Below are positions 1-7,608 of a DNA stretch of 64,000 nucleotides, piece after piece. This DNA is from Opitutaceae bacterium. GTDB lineage: Bacteria > Verrucomicrobiota > Verrucomicrobiia > Opitutales > Opitutaceae. The stretch's first letter is position 1. Each line of letters opens with the position of its first letter. The notes beneath the pieces were generated by a model. That model was given only the letters and a program-made list of their open reading frames with translations, did no database searches and was not told the DNA's origin. Made by a program: the position numbers and the translations under genes. The DNA lies in assembly GCA_030693515.1 (NCBI GenBank), contig JAUYAK010000003.1, positions 62,001-126,000 of the forward strand, in the 5' to 3' direction.

Positions 1-632
1 CCGATGGCAGCGCCGCGTGGTTCGACCGCGCGCGGGGCTGGATGCGCGTGATGCGCATCGACGCGTGGTTCTCGCTGTGCATTTACCTTTCGGCGACGGT
101 GGCCTTCTACCTCCTCGGCGCGGCGGTGCTGCATTCGCAGAAGATGAAAGTCACGGACAAGGGCATGATCGACACGCTCGCGCAGCTGTTCCTCGGGAGC
201 CTCGGTTCGTGGAGCCTCTGGATGTTTCTCACCGGGGCCTTCTTCGTGCTCTTCTCGACGGCGTTTGCGGCTTCGGCGGCCAACGCCCGGCTCGCGGCGG
301 ATGCAATCGGAGTCTTCGGCCTCAAGAAATACCGCGACGACGCCGACCGCGGGTGGTGGGTGAAATTCTTCAGCGCGGGCCTGCCCCTCTACGCGGCGGC
401 GCTCTACATGATCTGGCCGAAGCCCGTGGCGCTCGTCTTCATCGGCGGCGTGGGCCAGGGCATCCTGCTGCCTTTCCTCGGGCTGGCCGCGTTGCACTTC
501 CGCTATCACCGCACCGATCCGGAGCTGCGGCCGGGCCATGGGTGGACGGTCACGCTCTGGGTGGCGGTGGCGGCGCTGATGCTCGGCGGCGTCTATCAGG
601 TCTGGGACTTGGTCGGACCATGGATGAGATAA
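1..632 (+). CDS. Nramp-family metal transporter, C-terminal part (5' truncated by window)
   Basis: The reading frame is already open at base 3 and ends at 632, so only about the last 209 residues are visible. They contain several hydrophobic segments, including one at LCIYLSATVAFYLLGAAVL, and alternate with short charged loops. The pattern resembles the C-terminal half of Nramp-like divalent-metal/proton symporters of the inner membrane. The residues that would settle metal specificity (the DPGN and MPH motifs) would lie upstream of the window and cannot be checked. The gene converges on the metallohydrolase gene with a 4-bp gap. Family assignment is by overall resemblance. Confidence 0.6.
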   Translation, partial: DGSAAWFDRARGWMRVMRIDAWFSLCIYLSATVAFYLLGAAVLHSQKMKVTDKGMIDTLAQLFLGSLGSWSLWMFLTGAFFVLFSTAFAASAANARLAADAIGVFGLKKYRDDADRGWWVKFFSAGLPLYAAALYMIWPKPVALVFIGGVGQGILLPFLGLAALHFRYHRTDPELRPGHGWTVTLWVAVAALMLGGVYQVWDLVGPWMR

Positions 633-636
633 CCGC

Positions 637-2958
637 TCAGTCCGCCACCATTTCGGTGATGAGCCGGCGATAGGTGGCGCGCGCGTGGTCGTAGGCGGCG
701 CGCGCATCGGCCAGCTCGGCGGGCTTGATGAAGCGCTCCTTTTGCGACCAGCACTGATCCACGCCGGCGAGGCACCACTCGGCGCTGCGCCGCGAGGCCC
801 GGATCGGCTTGTCGCCGACGAGAACGAAAATCGGATTCGTGTGCGACGAGGGCAACACGCGCACGGCGATCCAGCTGCTGTGGGTGATGTCGGCGTCAAA
901 CTCGACGTCGCGCAGCGTGCCGTCGGCGAGGACGTTTTTCCTCGCGACCGGGTAGCCGTTGACGAGCAGCTCGACCGGCACTTCGCGCGTCATGCCGATG
1001 CGGGCCCGTTCAACGTCCCAGTAGGGCTTGGCGTTGGCGGGGCGTTGCTTGATTTCGAGATCGGGCTCGACGGGCAGGTAGGCGGCGACGCGGACACGCG
1101 TGCGGATTTTGCCGGGCCCGGCGAGATGCAGCTCGCTCTCGCGCTCACCCATGCGCGCCGTGGCGCCGACGTGCGTGGCGGCGAAGTCGAGAAGGTGGCT
1201 CTTGCCGTCGCCGACATAGTTGCGGCCGGCCTGGATGCCCTCGCACCACTCCTCGTAGGTCCATTTCTCCGGCAACTTCACGTAGCTGCGGCCGAGGCCG
1301 ACGCGCTCGCCGTAGATGCACGGAAAATCCGTCTCGCCGCTGATGCGCGTGCGGAAGCCGACGTTGAGCGTGTGATACCAGATGTTGAGTTCCCAGAGAT
1401 AAGGCGTGTCCACGGTCGAGATGAAATCGACTGCAGGCACCAGCGCGCCTTCGGGGCCGGGCACGCGGTGCGTGACATCGACGATGTATTCGTTGGCCCC
1501 GATGCCGTTGAAGGGCGGCACGACGTAGTTGGGCAGCTCCGTCGTCGCCATGCGCAGGTCTCCGGAATTCTTGCTATTGGCGGAATCGCGGCTGCCGGGT
1601 GCGAGCGGCTGCAGGCCCCAGCCCGAGTGCGCGGGGCCGACGACCGCGCCCTGGCGCTTGGCCCAGCGCAGCGTGTTGAGGCCGAGGGTGGGCCAGTGCG
1701 CCGTCGAGTCGCCCCCGGGATACATCTGGTCCTTCAGGCGCAGCAGGCAAAGGTGTCCGCTTTGGTGTGACCCGAAGCCGCTCACCTCGATGTCGTAGCG
1801 GAGCACGTAGGGAAACGTGGAGACCTGGTCGTCCACGCCGGTGAAAAATTGCTTCTGGTAATCGAAGCACGGGCCCCACGTGAGGTTGGCGCCGACCTTG
1901 AGATCTTCGCCGAGGCAGTGGCGCATCATATCGGGCGCATGCACGCCTTCGGTCGGATTGGTGTAGTGCGCGCAACCCGCTGCGTGGATGTGGTGGTCGC
2001 CGGAGATCCAGCCGAGCGCGGCCGGATCAATCCAGCGACGGACTTGGAAGCTCCACGCGCGCGTGGCGTCGTCCACGTTGAGCGCATGGCGCTGCGGGAT
2101 CGACTCAGGGCCGCGCTGGAAATCGACCGTGAAGCGGCCCGCGGGCAGACGGAGCGTCTCGCCATCGGCGCGGTAGACCTGCGGGTGAAACGCAAAGTCG
2201 GGCGCGAGCCGCTTCGCCTGCGAGGGATAGACGCGCCCCTGCGGATCGCGGATGACGAAGGCCGCGGTCGTGGGTCGGCCGTGCTCATCGCGGACGCGCA
2301 GCGCTACTTCAGGCGCGGGCTCGCAGCGGAAGAGCACATCGGTCTCGGCCCGGTAGCCGAGGTCCTGCGTGCCCTGGCCGACGTCGAAGGAGAACTTCGC
2401 CTCGCGCCGCCCGGCGTCACGGCTGTGGAGCTGAATGATGCGATATTCGACCGCGAGCCCGCTGAGCGTCGGGCGCAAGGGCTGCGCGTCGAACATCTGC
2501 AACTCCAGCCAGCGATCCGCGACCTCGGCCTCCGGCGAGTTGAAGAGCCGCTGGGCATTGGGGCTCGTGGCGCGTAGGGGCGCGGTGGCGCCGGCCTCGT
2601 TGCGGACCTTGATGAGAAACTGCCGCCAGCCCTGCTCGACGAGCACGGCTGCGGCGGGCCCCGCGACGACCTTCACGCGCATCTCGGGGTTGATGGTTAC
2701 AAAAAACAGGCAGTGCGGATCAAGCAGCGCCTGCACGCGCGCGACGGTGTCGGGAGCGGCCGCGCTCAGCGCGTCGAGCGCGCGGCGATCCGCGTCGGGC
2801 AGCGGCCCGCCGGTGTAGGCCAGTGCCTCGGCGACCCGCCTTGCCTGCGCGAGGAGCGGCTGGTTTTCGACATCGGAGAAAACCGGCGGCACCGCAGCGC
2901 CGCGCAACGTCGCGACGAGCAAAAGGCCGGCGGCGAGGAAGGCACCGGGGGATTTCAT
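637..2958 (-). CDS. Secreted CehA/McbA-family metallohydrolase domain protein
   Basis: 773 residues from an ATG at 2958 that begins a clear signal peptide (MKSPGAFLAAGLLLVATLRG). An in-frame GTG/ATG further upstream would put 11 residues before that signal and is less likely. The motif SGDHHIHAAGCAHY is the metal-ligand region of PHP-like CehA/McbA hydrolases, the family that includes carbaryl hydrolase. Beta-rich flanking regions could be accessory domains. The substrate cannot be deduced. It is the last of three same-strand genes for exported proteins (sulfatase, SMP-30-like, this one), which suggests extracytoplasmic breakdown of an organic polymer or ester. Confidence 0.75.
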   Translation of the reverse strand: MKSPGAFLAAGLLLVATLRGAAVPPVFSDVENQPLLAQARRVAEALAYTGGPLPDADRRALDALSAAAPDTVARVQALLDPHCLFFVTINPEMRVKVVAGPAAAVLVEQGWRQFLIKVRNEAGATAPLRATSPNAQRLFNSPEAEVADRWLELQMFDAQPLRPTLSGLAVEYRIIQLHSRDAGRREAKFSFDVGQGTQDLGYRAETDVLFRCEPAPEVALRVRDEHGRPTTAAFVIRDPQGRVYPSQAKRLAPDFAFHPQVYRADGETLRLPAGRFTVDFQRGPESIPQRHALNVDDATRAWSFQVRRWIDPAALGWISGDHHIHAAGCAHYTNPTEGVHAPDMMRHCLGEDLKVGANLTWGPCFDYQKQFFTGVDDQVSTFPYVLRYDIEVSGFGSHQSGHLCLLRLKDQMYPGGDSTAHWPTLGLNTLRWAKRQGAVVGPAHSGWGLQPLAPGSRDSANSKNSGDLRMATTELPNYVVPPFNGIGANEYIVDVTHRVPGPEGALVPAVDFISTVDTPYLWELNIWYHTLNVGFRTRISGETDFPCIYGERVGLGRSYVKLPEKWTYEEWCEGIQAGRNYVGDGKSHLLDFAATHVGATARMGERESELHLAGPGKIRTRVRVAAYLPVEPDLEIKQRPANAKPYWDVERARIGMTREVPVELLVNGYPVARKNVLADGTLRDVEFDADITHSSWIAVRVLPSSHTNPIFVLVGDKPIRASRRSAEWCLAGVDQCWSQKERFIKPAELADARAAYDHARATYRRLITEMVAD

Positions 2959-3016
2959 GGGGTGATGGAAGGTGGGCGAACCCCCGCGCATGGCAACCCG
3001 CGGATGCCACTTCGGA

Positions 3017-3907
3017 TCAGTGTCGCACGAAACCCGGCCGCAGGCGGCGGCGCAGCAGATCGGCCGCGTGGGCCGCGTAGAGCCACGCGCCGTCGGGGCT
3101 CACGCGCACGTAGTTGTTGCGCGGACGGCCTTGCGGCGACGGGACGACAATGAGCCGCGTGGCGCCGGCCGGCGCGGACAACGGCGGCGCGATTTGCAGG
3201 CCGAGCGCGGTGCCGATGAGCAAGCGGCCGTCAGCGAGCGTCATCATGCCGTCGAGCCTGCCCATGCCATCGGAGGGCACGGCGAGCCGGTAGGCCGGAC
3301 TCGCGGGGCCGATGACGTGCGCCGCTGCGTCCAGGGCGAAGCCGTGGATCGTGTCGCCGTTGAACTCGGCCACGAGCAGCGTCCGTTGGTCGGGCGAGAC
3401 CGCGATGCCGTTGGGGCCCCACGCGAGCTTCGCGGCGATCTCGCGGGCAAAGGTGCGCGCGGCGAGGCGCCACACGAGCATCGCGCCCGGCTCCGTGTAG
3501 AAGATCGTGCCGTCGCGGAGGACGACGAGGTCGTTGGACTGCGTGCCCTCGGCGACCTTGGTCTTTTGCCAGGTCGCCGGGTCCCACGCGTAGATGCAGC
3601 GGTCGCCGCTCGCACAGCCATAGAGCCGGCCGTCGGGCCCGAACGCGATGCCGTTGGCGCGGCCGGTCGCTGCGTCGACGAGCGTCTTCTCGCCCGAGGC
3701 GCGGTCCACTTTGAAGAGCTGCGCGCGAGGCACGTCGGTGAAATAGAAATGCCCCGCGGCATCCCATGCCATGCCCTCGGCGAATTGGTGGCCGCCGGAC
3801 ACGACCTCCCAGTCCGAGCCAGCGGCAAAGACGAGTTCAGGCGCCGGCACCGCGGCACGCAGAGAACCAAGGGCGAGGCAAAGCAGCGCGGCAAATCGGG
3901 GCAGCAT
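3017..3907 (-). CDS. SMP-30/gluconolactonase/LRE-like exported beta-propeller protein
   Basis: 296 residues starting at an ATG at 3907 that opens a signal peptide (MLPRFAALLCLALGSLRA). Repeated blades with D-x-x-G turns are visible, such as FAEGMAWDAAGHFYFTDV, ANGIAFGPDGRLYG and PNGIAVSPDQRTLLVAEF. These are typical of the six-bladed SMP-30/gluconolactonase fold, whose members are calcium-dependent lactonases. It is probably periplasmic and hydrolyses a sugar lactone or a related ester. It lies between the sulfatase and the CehA-like gene on the same strand. The specific substrate is unknown. Confidence 0.75.
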   Translation of the reverse strand: MLPRFAALLCLALGSLRAAVPAPELVFAAGSDWEVVSGGHQFAEGMAWDAAGHFYFTDVPRAQLFKVDRASGEKTLVDAATGRANGIAFGPDGRLYGCASGDRCIYAWDPATWQKTKVAEGTQSNDLVVLRDGTIFYTEPGAMLVWRLAARTFAREIAAKLAWGPNGIAVSPDQRTLLVAEFNGDTIHGFALDAAAHVIGPASPAYRLAVPSDGMGRLDGMMTLADGRLLIGTALGLQIAPPLSAPAGATRLIVVPSPQGRPRNNYVRVSPDGAWLYAAHAADLLRRRLRPGFVRH

Positions 3908-3981
3908 GGCAGGAGTGAGGTTAATACGAGCGGGAAAGAGCAATGGCTTCAGGGCATGGGCGGCGCGTGTTCGGCGCCACG

Positions 3982-5370
3982 TTATTTCACCAGCACCTCG
4001 GGTGTCTCGCGCGCCATCTCGGCTTCCCACGCGGCGAGGCGGGCCTTGAGGTCGGCGAAAATCTCCGGGCGCTGGAAAAAAAGATCGCGGCGCTCTCCGA
4101 TGTCCGTGTTGAGGTCGAAGAGCTGCTCGACGTTGCCATCCTGAAGGTATTTCCACGCGCCGTGACGCACGGCCTTTTGCTGTCGCCCGGCGCGGTCGAT
4201 GCGCCAGAACAGTGTGCGCGGCTCCGGCGCGCGATGGCCCGTGAGGATCGGCAGGAGATCGATGCCGTCCCACGGGCGCCCGGGCTGAGGCGGCGCACCG
4301 GCGATTGACGCGAACGTCGCCGACAAATCCATCGTGATCGCGACCTGCGGGGTCACGACGCCGCGCGGCAGACGCGCGGGCCAGCGCATGAGGCAGGGCA
4401 CGCGGATGCCCCCTTCCCAGAGTGTGGATTTTTTGTGGGAGAGCGGCGAGTTGTCCGAGTAGCGCTCGCCGCCGTTGTCGCTGCTGAGGACGACGAGGGT
4501 GTTGTCGAGCACCCCGGCGCGTTCGAGTTCCGCGAGAATCAGGCCGAGGCCTTCGTCCACCTTTTCCACCATCGCGGCGTAGATGCGGCGGTCGCCGTCA
4601 TACATGTTGGACTTGGTCACACTGGGCTTGGGCCGGCCGGGCGGCTGGAATGGCGCGTGCACGGCGAGATGTGGCACGTAGAGGAAAAACGGCTCGTGCG
4701 CATGTTTGCGCACGAATTCAGCCGCCCGGCGATTGATGAGGTCAGTGAGGTAACCTTCGGCTTTAACGCGTTCGAGGCCGTCGCGGAGCGCATAGGTGCC
4801 GTCGTAGTAGGTGTGGGTGTAGTAGTCGGAATGGCCAAGCAACTCGCCGAAATATTCGTCGAATCCGCGGCGCACGGGATTGAATTCGTCCCGGTAGCCG
4901 AGGTGCCATTTGCCAAAGGCACCCGTGGCGTAGCCCGCGGTTTTGAGCGCTTGCGGGAGGGTGGGCACCGTGGTCGGCAGGCCGAGCGCATGCATGTCGG
5001 TCTCGCGCACCCACTCTGTGCCGCGCCGGCGAAACGAGTCGGCCGTGAAGCCGAACGCCCACTCAAGCCCGACGCGCTGCTGCCAGCGGCCGGTGATGAA
5101 GCCGGCGCGCGTTGGGGTGCAGACGGGGGCGTTGGCGTAGAAGTCCGTGAAGCGCACGCCCTCGCGCGCCAGCCGGTCCATGTGCGGGGTGCGGATGTCC
5201 TTCGCGCCATAGGGGCCGGAGTCGGCGTAGCCGAAGTCGTCGAGCAAAACGAAAACGATGTTGGGACGTCGCGCAGCCTGCTTGTGCGCGGCATCGGCGG
5301 ACCAGCCTGGGCAGCAACTGAGCGTGAAACTGAAGATACCGGAGGCGAGGAGACGAATCGTTGAGCGCAT
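3982..5370 (-). CDS. Secreted arylsulfatase (Cys-type sulfatase)
   Basis: 462 residues. The chosen ATG at 5370 starts a signal peptide (MRSTIRLLASGIFSF). NIVFVLLDDFGYAD gives the metal-binding Asp pair (D44, D45), and CTPTRAG at residues 84-90 is the C-x-P-x-R site whose Cys becomes formylglycine. GKWHLGY and the later SSDNGG motif complete the alkaline-phosphatase-fold sulfatase core. It would remove sulfate esters in the periplasm or outside the cell after maturation by a formylglycine-generating enzyme, which is not seen in this window. It is transcribed away from uspA and precedes the SMP-30-like gene by about 75 bp. Confidence 0.9.
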   Translation of the reverse strand: MRSTIRLLASGIFSFTLSCCPGWSADAAHKQAARRPNIVFVLLDDFGYADSGPYGAKDIRTPHMDRLAREGVRFTDFYANAPVCTPTRAGFITGRWQQRVGLEWAFGFTADSFRRRGTEWVRETDMHALGLPTTVPTLPQALKTAGYATGAFGKWHLGYRDEFNPVRRGFDEYFGELLGHSDYYTHTYYDGTYALRDGLERVKAEGYLTDLINRRAAEFVRKHAHEPFFLYVPHLAVHAPFQPPGRPKPSVTKSNMYDGDRRIYAAMVEKVDEGLGLILAELERAGVLDNTLVVLSSDNGGERYSDNSPLSHKKSTLWEGGIRVPCLMRWPARLPRGVVTPQVAITMDLSATFASIAGAPPQPGRPWDGIDLLPILTGHRAPEPRTLFWRIDRAGRQQKAVRHGAWKYLQDGNVEQLFDLNTDIGERRDLFFQRPEIFADLKARLAAWEAEMARETPEVLVK

Positions 5371-5537
5371 GGGGTGGGGAATTCCATGCTGCCGCGACGG
5401 CGCTTGCGTCGCAAGTCTGCGGGTTGCCTGAAAGAGGGCGCAGACGACCTTGCGCCGCGTGGATTCAGCTTGAGCGCCAGTCCACGGCTGCCGACAACTG
5501 CGGGCGTCGGGCAGCGAAACCATCCCCTCGAGTCCCC

Positions 5538-6059
5538 ATGAAAACGAAAAGCCCTAGTCGGAAATCCCCGTCCAAAGTCGCGCCACGCACCGCGCGCCGC
5601 ACCGTCGGAAAAAGGAAAACGCCGCAGTTTGCGTCGATTTTGGTGCCCTTGGATTTTTCCGGAAAATCGCGCCAGGCGCTGGCTGCGGCGATCCCGCTGG
5701 CCGAGCAGCACGGCGGAAAAATCATTTTGCTCCACGTGGTCGAGCCTCCGCTGGTGCGCAGCGTGCCTGAGTTTCCGACCTATGTCCCGGTGCCCATCGC
5801 CGACTTGGTGAAGGCGGCGACCGCTCGCCTGAACGCGATGGCGCGCAAACTCGTGAAACCCTCGATTCTGTCCGCAGTGTTGGTGGAGGTGGGCCAGCCC
5901 AGCATCGAGATCGTGGAGGTGGCGCGCCGCCGGAAGGTCGATCTCATCGCGGTGGCGTCGGTGGGCCGGACCGGCCTGAAGCGTCTGCTCCTTGGCAGCA
6001 CCGCCGAGAGTGTCGTCCGCCACGCGCCGTGTGCGGTGCTCACCTTGCGGAAGCGCTGA
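5538..6059 (+). CDS. Universal stress protein (UspA family)
   Basis: 173 residues from the ATG at 5538. The first 30 or so residues are very basic (MKTKSPSRKSPSKV) and precede the domain proper, which starts FASILVPLDFSGKSRQAL. The end carries a nucleotide-binding type signature, GRTGLKRLLLGSTAESV, followed by RHAPCAVLTL. Family members are cytoplasmic and are induced in stress or stationary phase. The basic N-terminal extension is longer than in typical UspA and could contact nucleic acid; that is speculation. It is divergent from the sulfatase gene, with 167 bp between them. Confidence 0.85.
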   Translation: MKTKSPSRKSPSKVAPRTARRTVGKRKTPQFASILVPLDFSGKSRQALAAAIPLAEQHGGKIILLHVVEPPLVRSVPEFPTYVPVPIADLVKAATARLNAMARKLVKPSILSAVLVEVGQPSIEIVEVARRRKVDLIAVASVGRTGLKRLLLGSTAESVVRHAPCAVLTLRKR

Positions 6060-6211
6060 ACCGCCGCCGTGGTCCGGTGGGGGAAGTATCGGGCCGCGCG
6101 GCTGGACAAAAGCGGCTGCTCGCGTCCCCCTCTGGCAGGCTTCGTCGCCCGCACTCCGCTGGGTGGCGATCCGTAGGGAAAGGCTTTCCTGTTCCGATTG
6201 CACACCACCCC

Positions 6212-7603
6212 ATGAAAATCACCCTCCACGGCGCCGCCGGCGGTGTCACCGGCTCCGCGTATCTCGTCGAGACGGACAATGCCCGCCTGCTGGTCGACTT
6301 CGGTCTGTTCCAAGGCGGCCGCAATCCCGCGGCGAAAAATGTGCTGCCCGCCAAGCTCGACCCCAAGCGGCTCGACGCGGTGCTCGTGACGCACGCGCAC
6401 CTCGATCACACCGGGCGGCTGCCCTTGCTGGTGAAGCATGGCTACGCCGGAAAAATCTACGCCACGGAGGCGACCGTGGATCTCGCGGGCCTCATCCTGC
6501 GGGACTCCGCCAAGGTGCAGGGCTACGATGCCGAGCGGACCAATCGCAAACTTCGCCGTGCGGGCCGGCCGCTGGTCGAGCCGCTCTACCAGGCCGAGGA
6601 CGTGGAGCGCACGATGGCGTGCTTTCGCCCGGTGCAGCTGGGTGAATCGCGCGAGGTCGCCGGCGGCATCACGGCCCGCTACTTTGGCGCCGGCCACATG
6701 CTCGGTTCGGCCAGCATCGAACTGACGGTGCAGGAGGGCGGAAAAAACAAGGTCGTTGTGTTCTCCGGCGACATTGGCCCCTCTTCGTTCGCCTTGATCC
6801 GGGAGGCGCAACCGCCCAAGCGCGCGGATCTCGTTTTCCTCGAATCCACCTATGGGGATCGCGACCACCAGACGATCAAGAAGACACTCGCGGAGTTCCG
6901 CCGGATCATCACGCACGCGGTGGAGCGCAAGGCCCGCATCCTCGTGCCCGCGTTTGCCGTCGGTCGCACTCAGCAAATCATCTATCACCTCGACGAGCTG
7001 TTTTGCGCCGGCACGGTGAAGCCCTTTCCCGTTTACATCGACAGCCCGATGGCGATCGAGGCGACGCGGATTTATCAGAGCCATCCCGACTTGTTCGACG
7101 ACGAGACGAACGATCTGCAGCGCGCCTGCGACATCGCGAGCCGGCACGATCATGTGAAGCCCACGCCCACGCCGGAGGAGTCGATGAAGCTCAACCACGT
7201 CCCCGGCCCCTGCCTCATCATGGCCGGGTCCGGCATGTGCACCGCCGGGCGCATCCTGCACCATCTGCGACACGGCTTGTGGCAGCCCGACACCAGCGTG
7301 GTCATCGTCGGCTATCAGGGCGAGGGCACGCTCGGCCGCCAGCTCGTGGATGGCGCGAAGTTCGTGAAAATATTCGGCGAAACGATCGAGGTTAAGGCCC
7401 GCATCCACACCCTGAACGGTTTCAGCGCGCACGCCGGGCAGACGGAGCTACTCCGGTGGTTCCACCAGTTGGCCCGCTCCAAGCCCCAGGTCGTCCTCAC
7501 TCACGGCGAGGCGCGCGGCCGCGAGCCGCTGGCGGAGCTGATGCGAAAAAAATACGGCCTTCAGCCGCTGCTGCCCGTGCAGGGTGATGTGATCACGCTG
7601 TGA
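6212..7603 (+). CDS. MBL-fold beta-CASP RNA metallo-hydrolase
   Basis: 463 residues from the ATG at 6212 (MKITLHGAAGGVTGSAYLV). The zinc ligands are in THAHLDHTGRLP (HxHxDH), with later ligands in FSGDIGP and in HAGQTELLRW near the end. FLESTYGDR opens the beta-CASP insertion. Proteins of this length and layout resemble CPSF73/YSH1-like bacterial RNA-processing nucleases. It is therefore likely a cytoplasmic RNase or RNA maturation enzyme, with no partner evident. Its TGA overlaps the possible GTG start of the next gene. Confidence 0.85.
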   Translation: MKITLHGAAGGVTGSAYLVETDNARLLVDFGLFQGGRNPAAKNVLPAKLDPKRLDAVLVTHAHLDHTGRLPLLVKHGYAGKIYATEATVDLAGLILRDSAKVQGYDAERTNRKLRRAGRPLVEPLYQAEDVERTMACFRPVQLGESREVAGGITARYFGAGHMLGSASIELTVQEGGKNKVVVFSGDIGPSSFALIREAQPPKRADLVFLESTYGDRDHQTIKKTLAEFRRIITHAVERKARILVPAFAVGRTQQIIYHLDELFCAGTVKPFPVYIDSPMAIEATRIYQSHPDLFDDETNDLQRACDIASRHDHVKPTPTPEESMKLNHVPGPCLIMAGSGMCTAGRILHHLRHGLWQPDTSVVIVGYQGEGTLGRQLVDGAKFVKIFGETIEVKARIHTLNGFSAHAGQTELLRWFHQLARSKPQVVLTHGEARGREPLAELMRKKYGLQPLLPVQGDVITL

Positions 7604-7608
7604 CGGCC

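Noticed and set aside
4617-6203. Long open frame opposite to and across the sulfatase, uspA and metallo-hydrolase leader
   Set aside because: It overlaps well-supported genes in other frames, is rich in Arg/Ala/Pro, and shows no family motif. GC-rich DNA gives many such frames.
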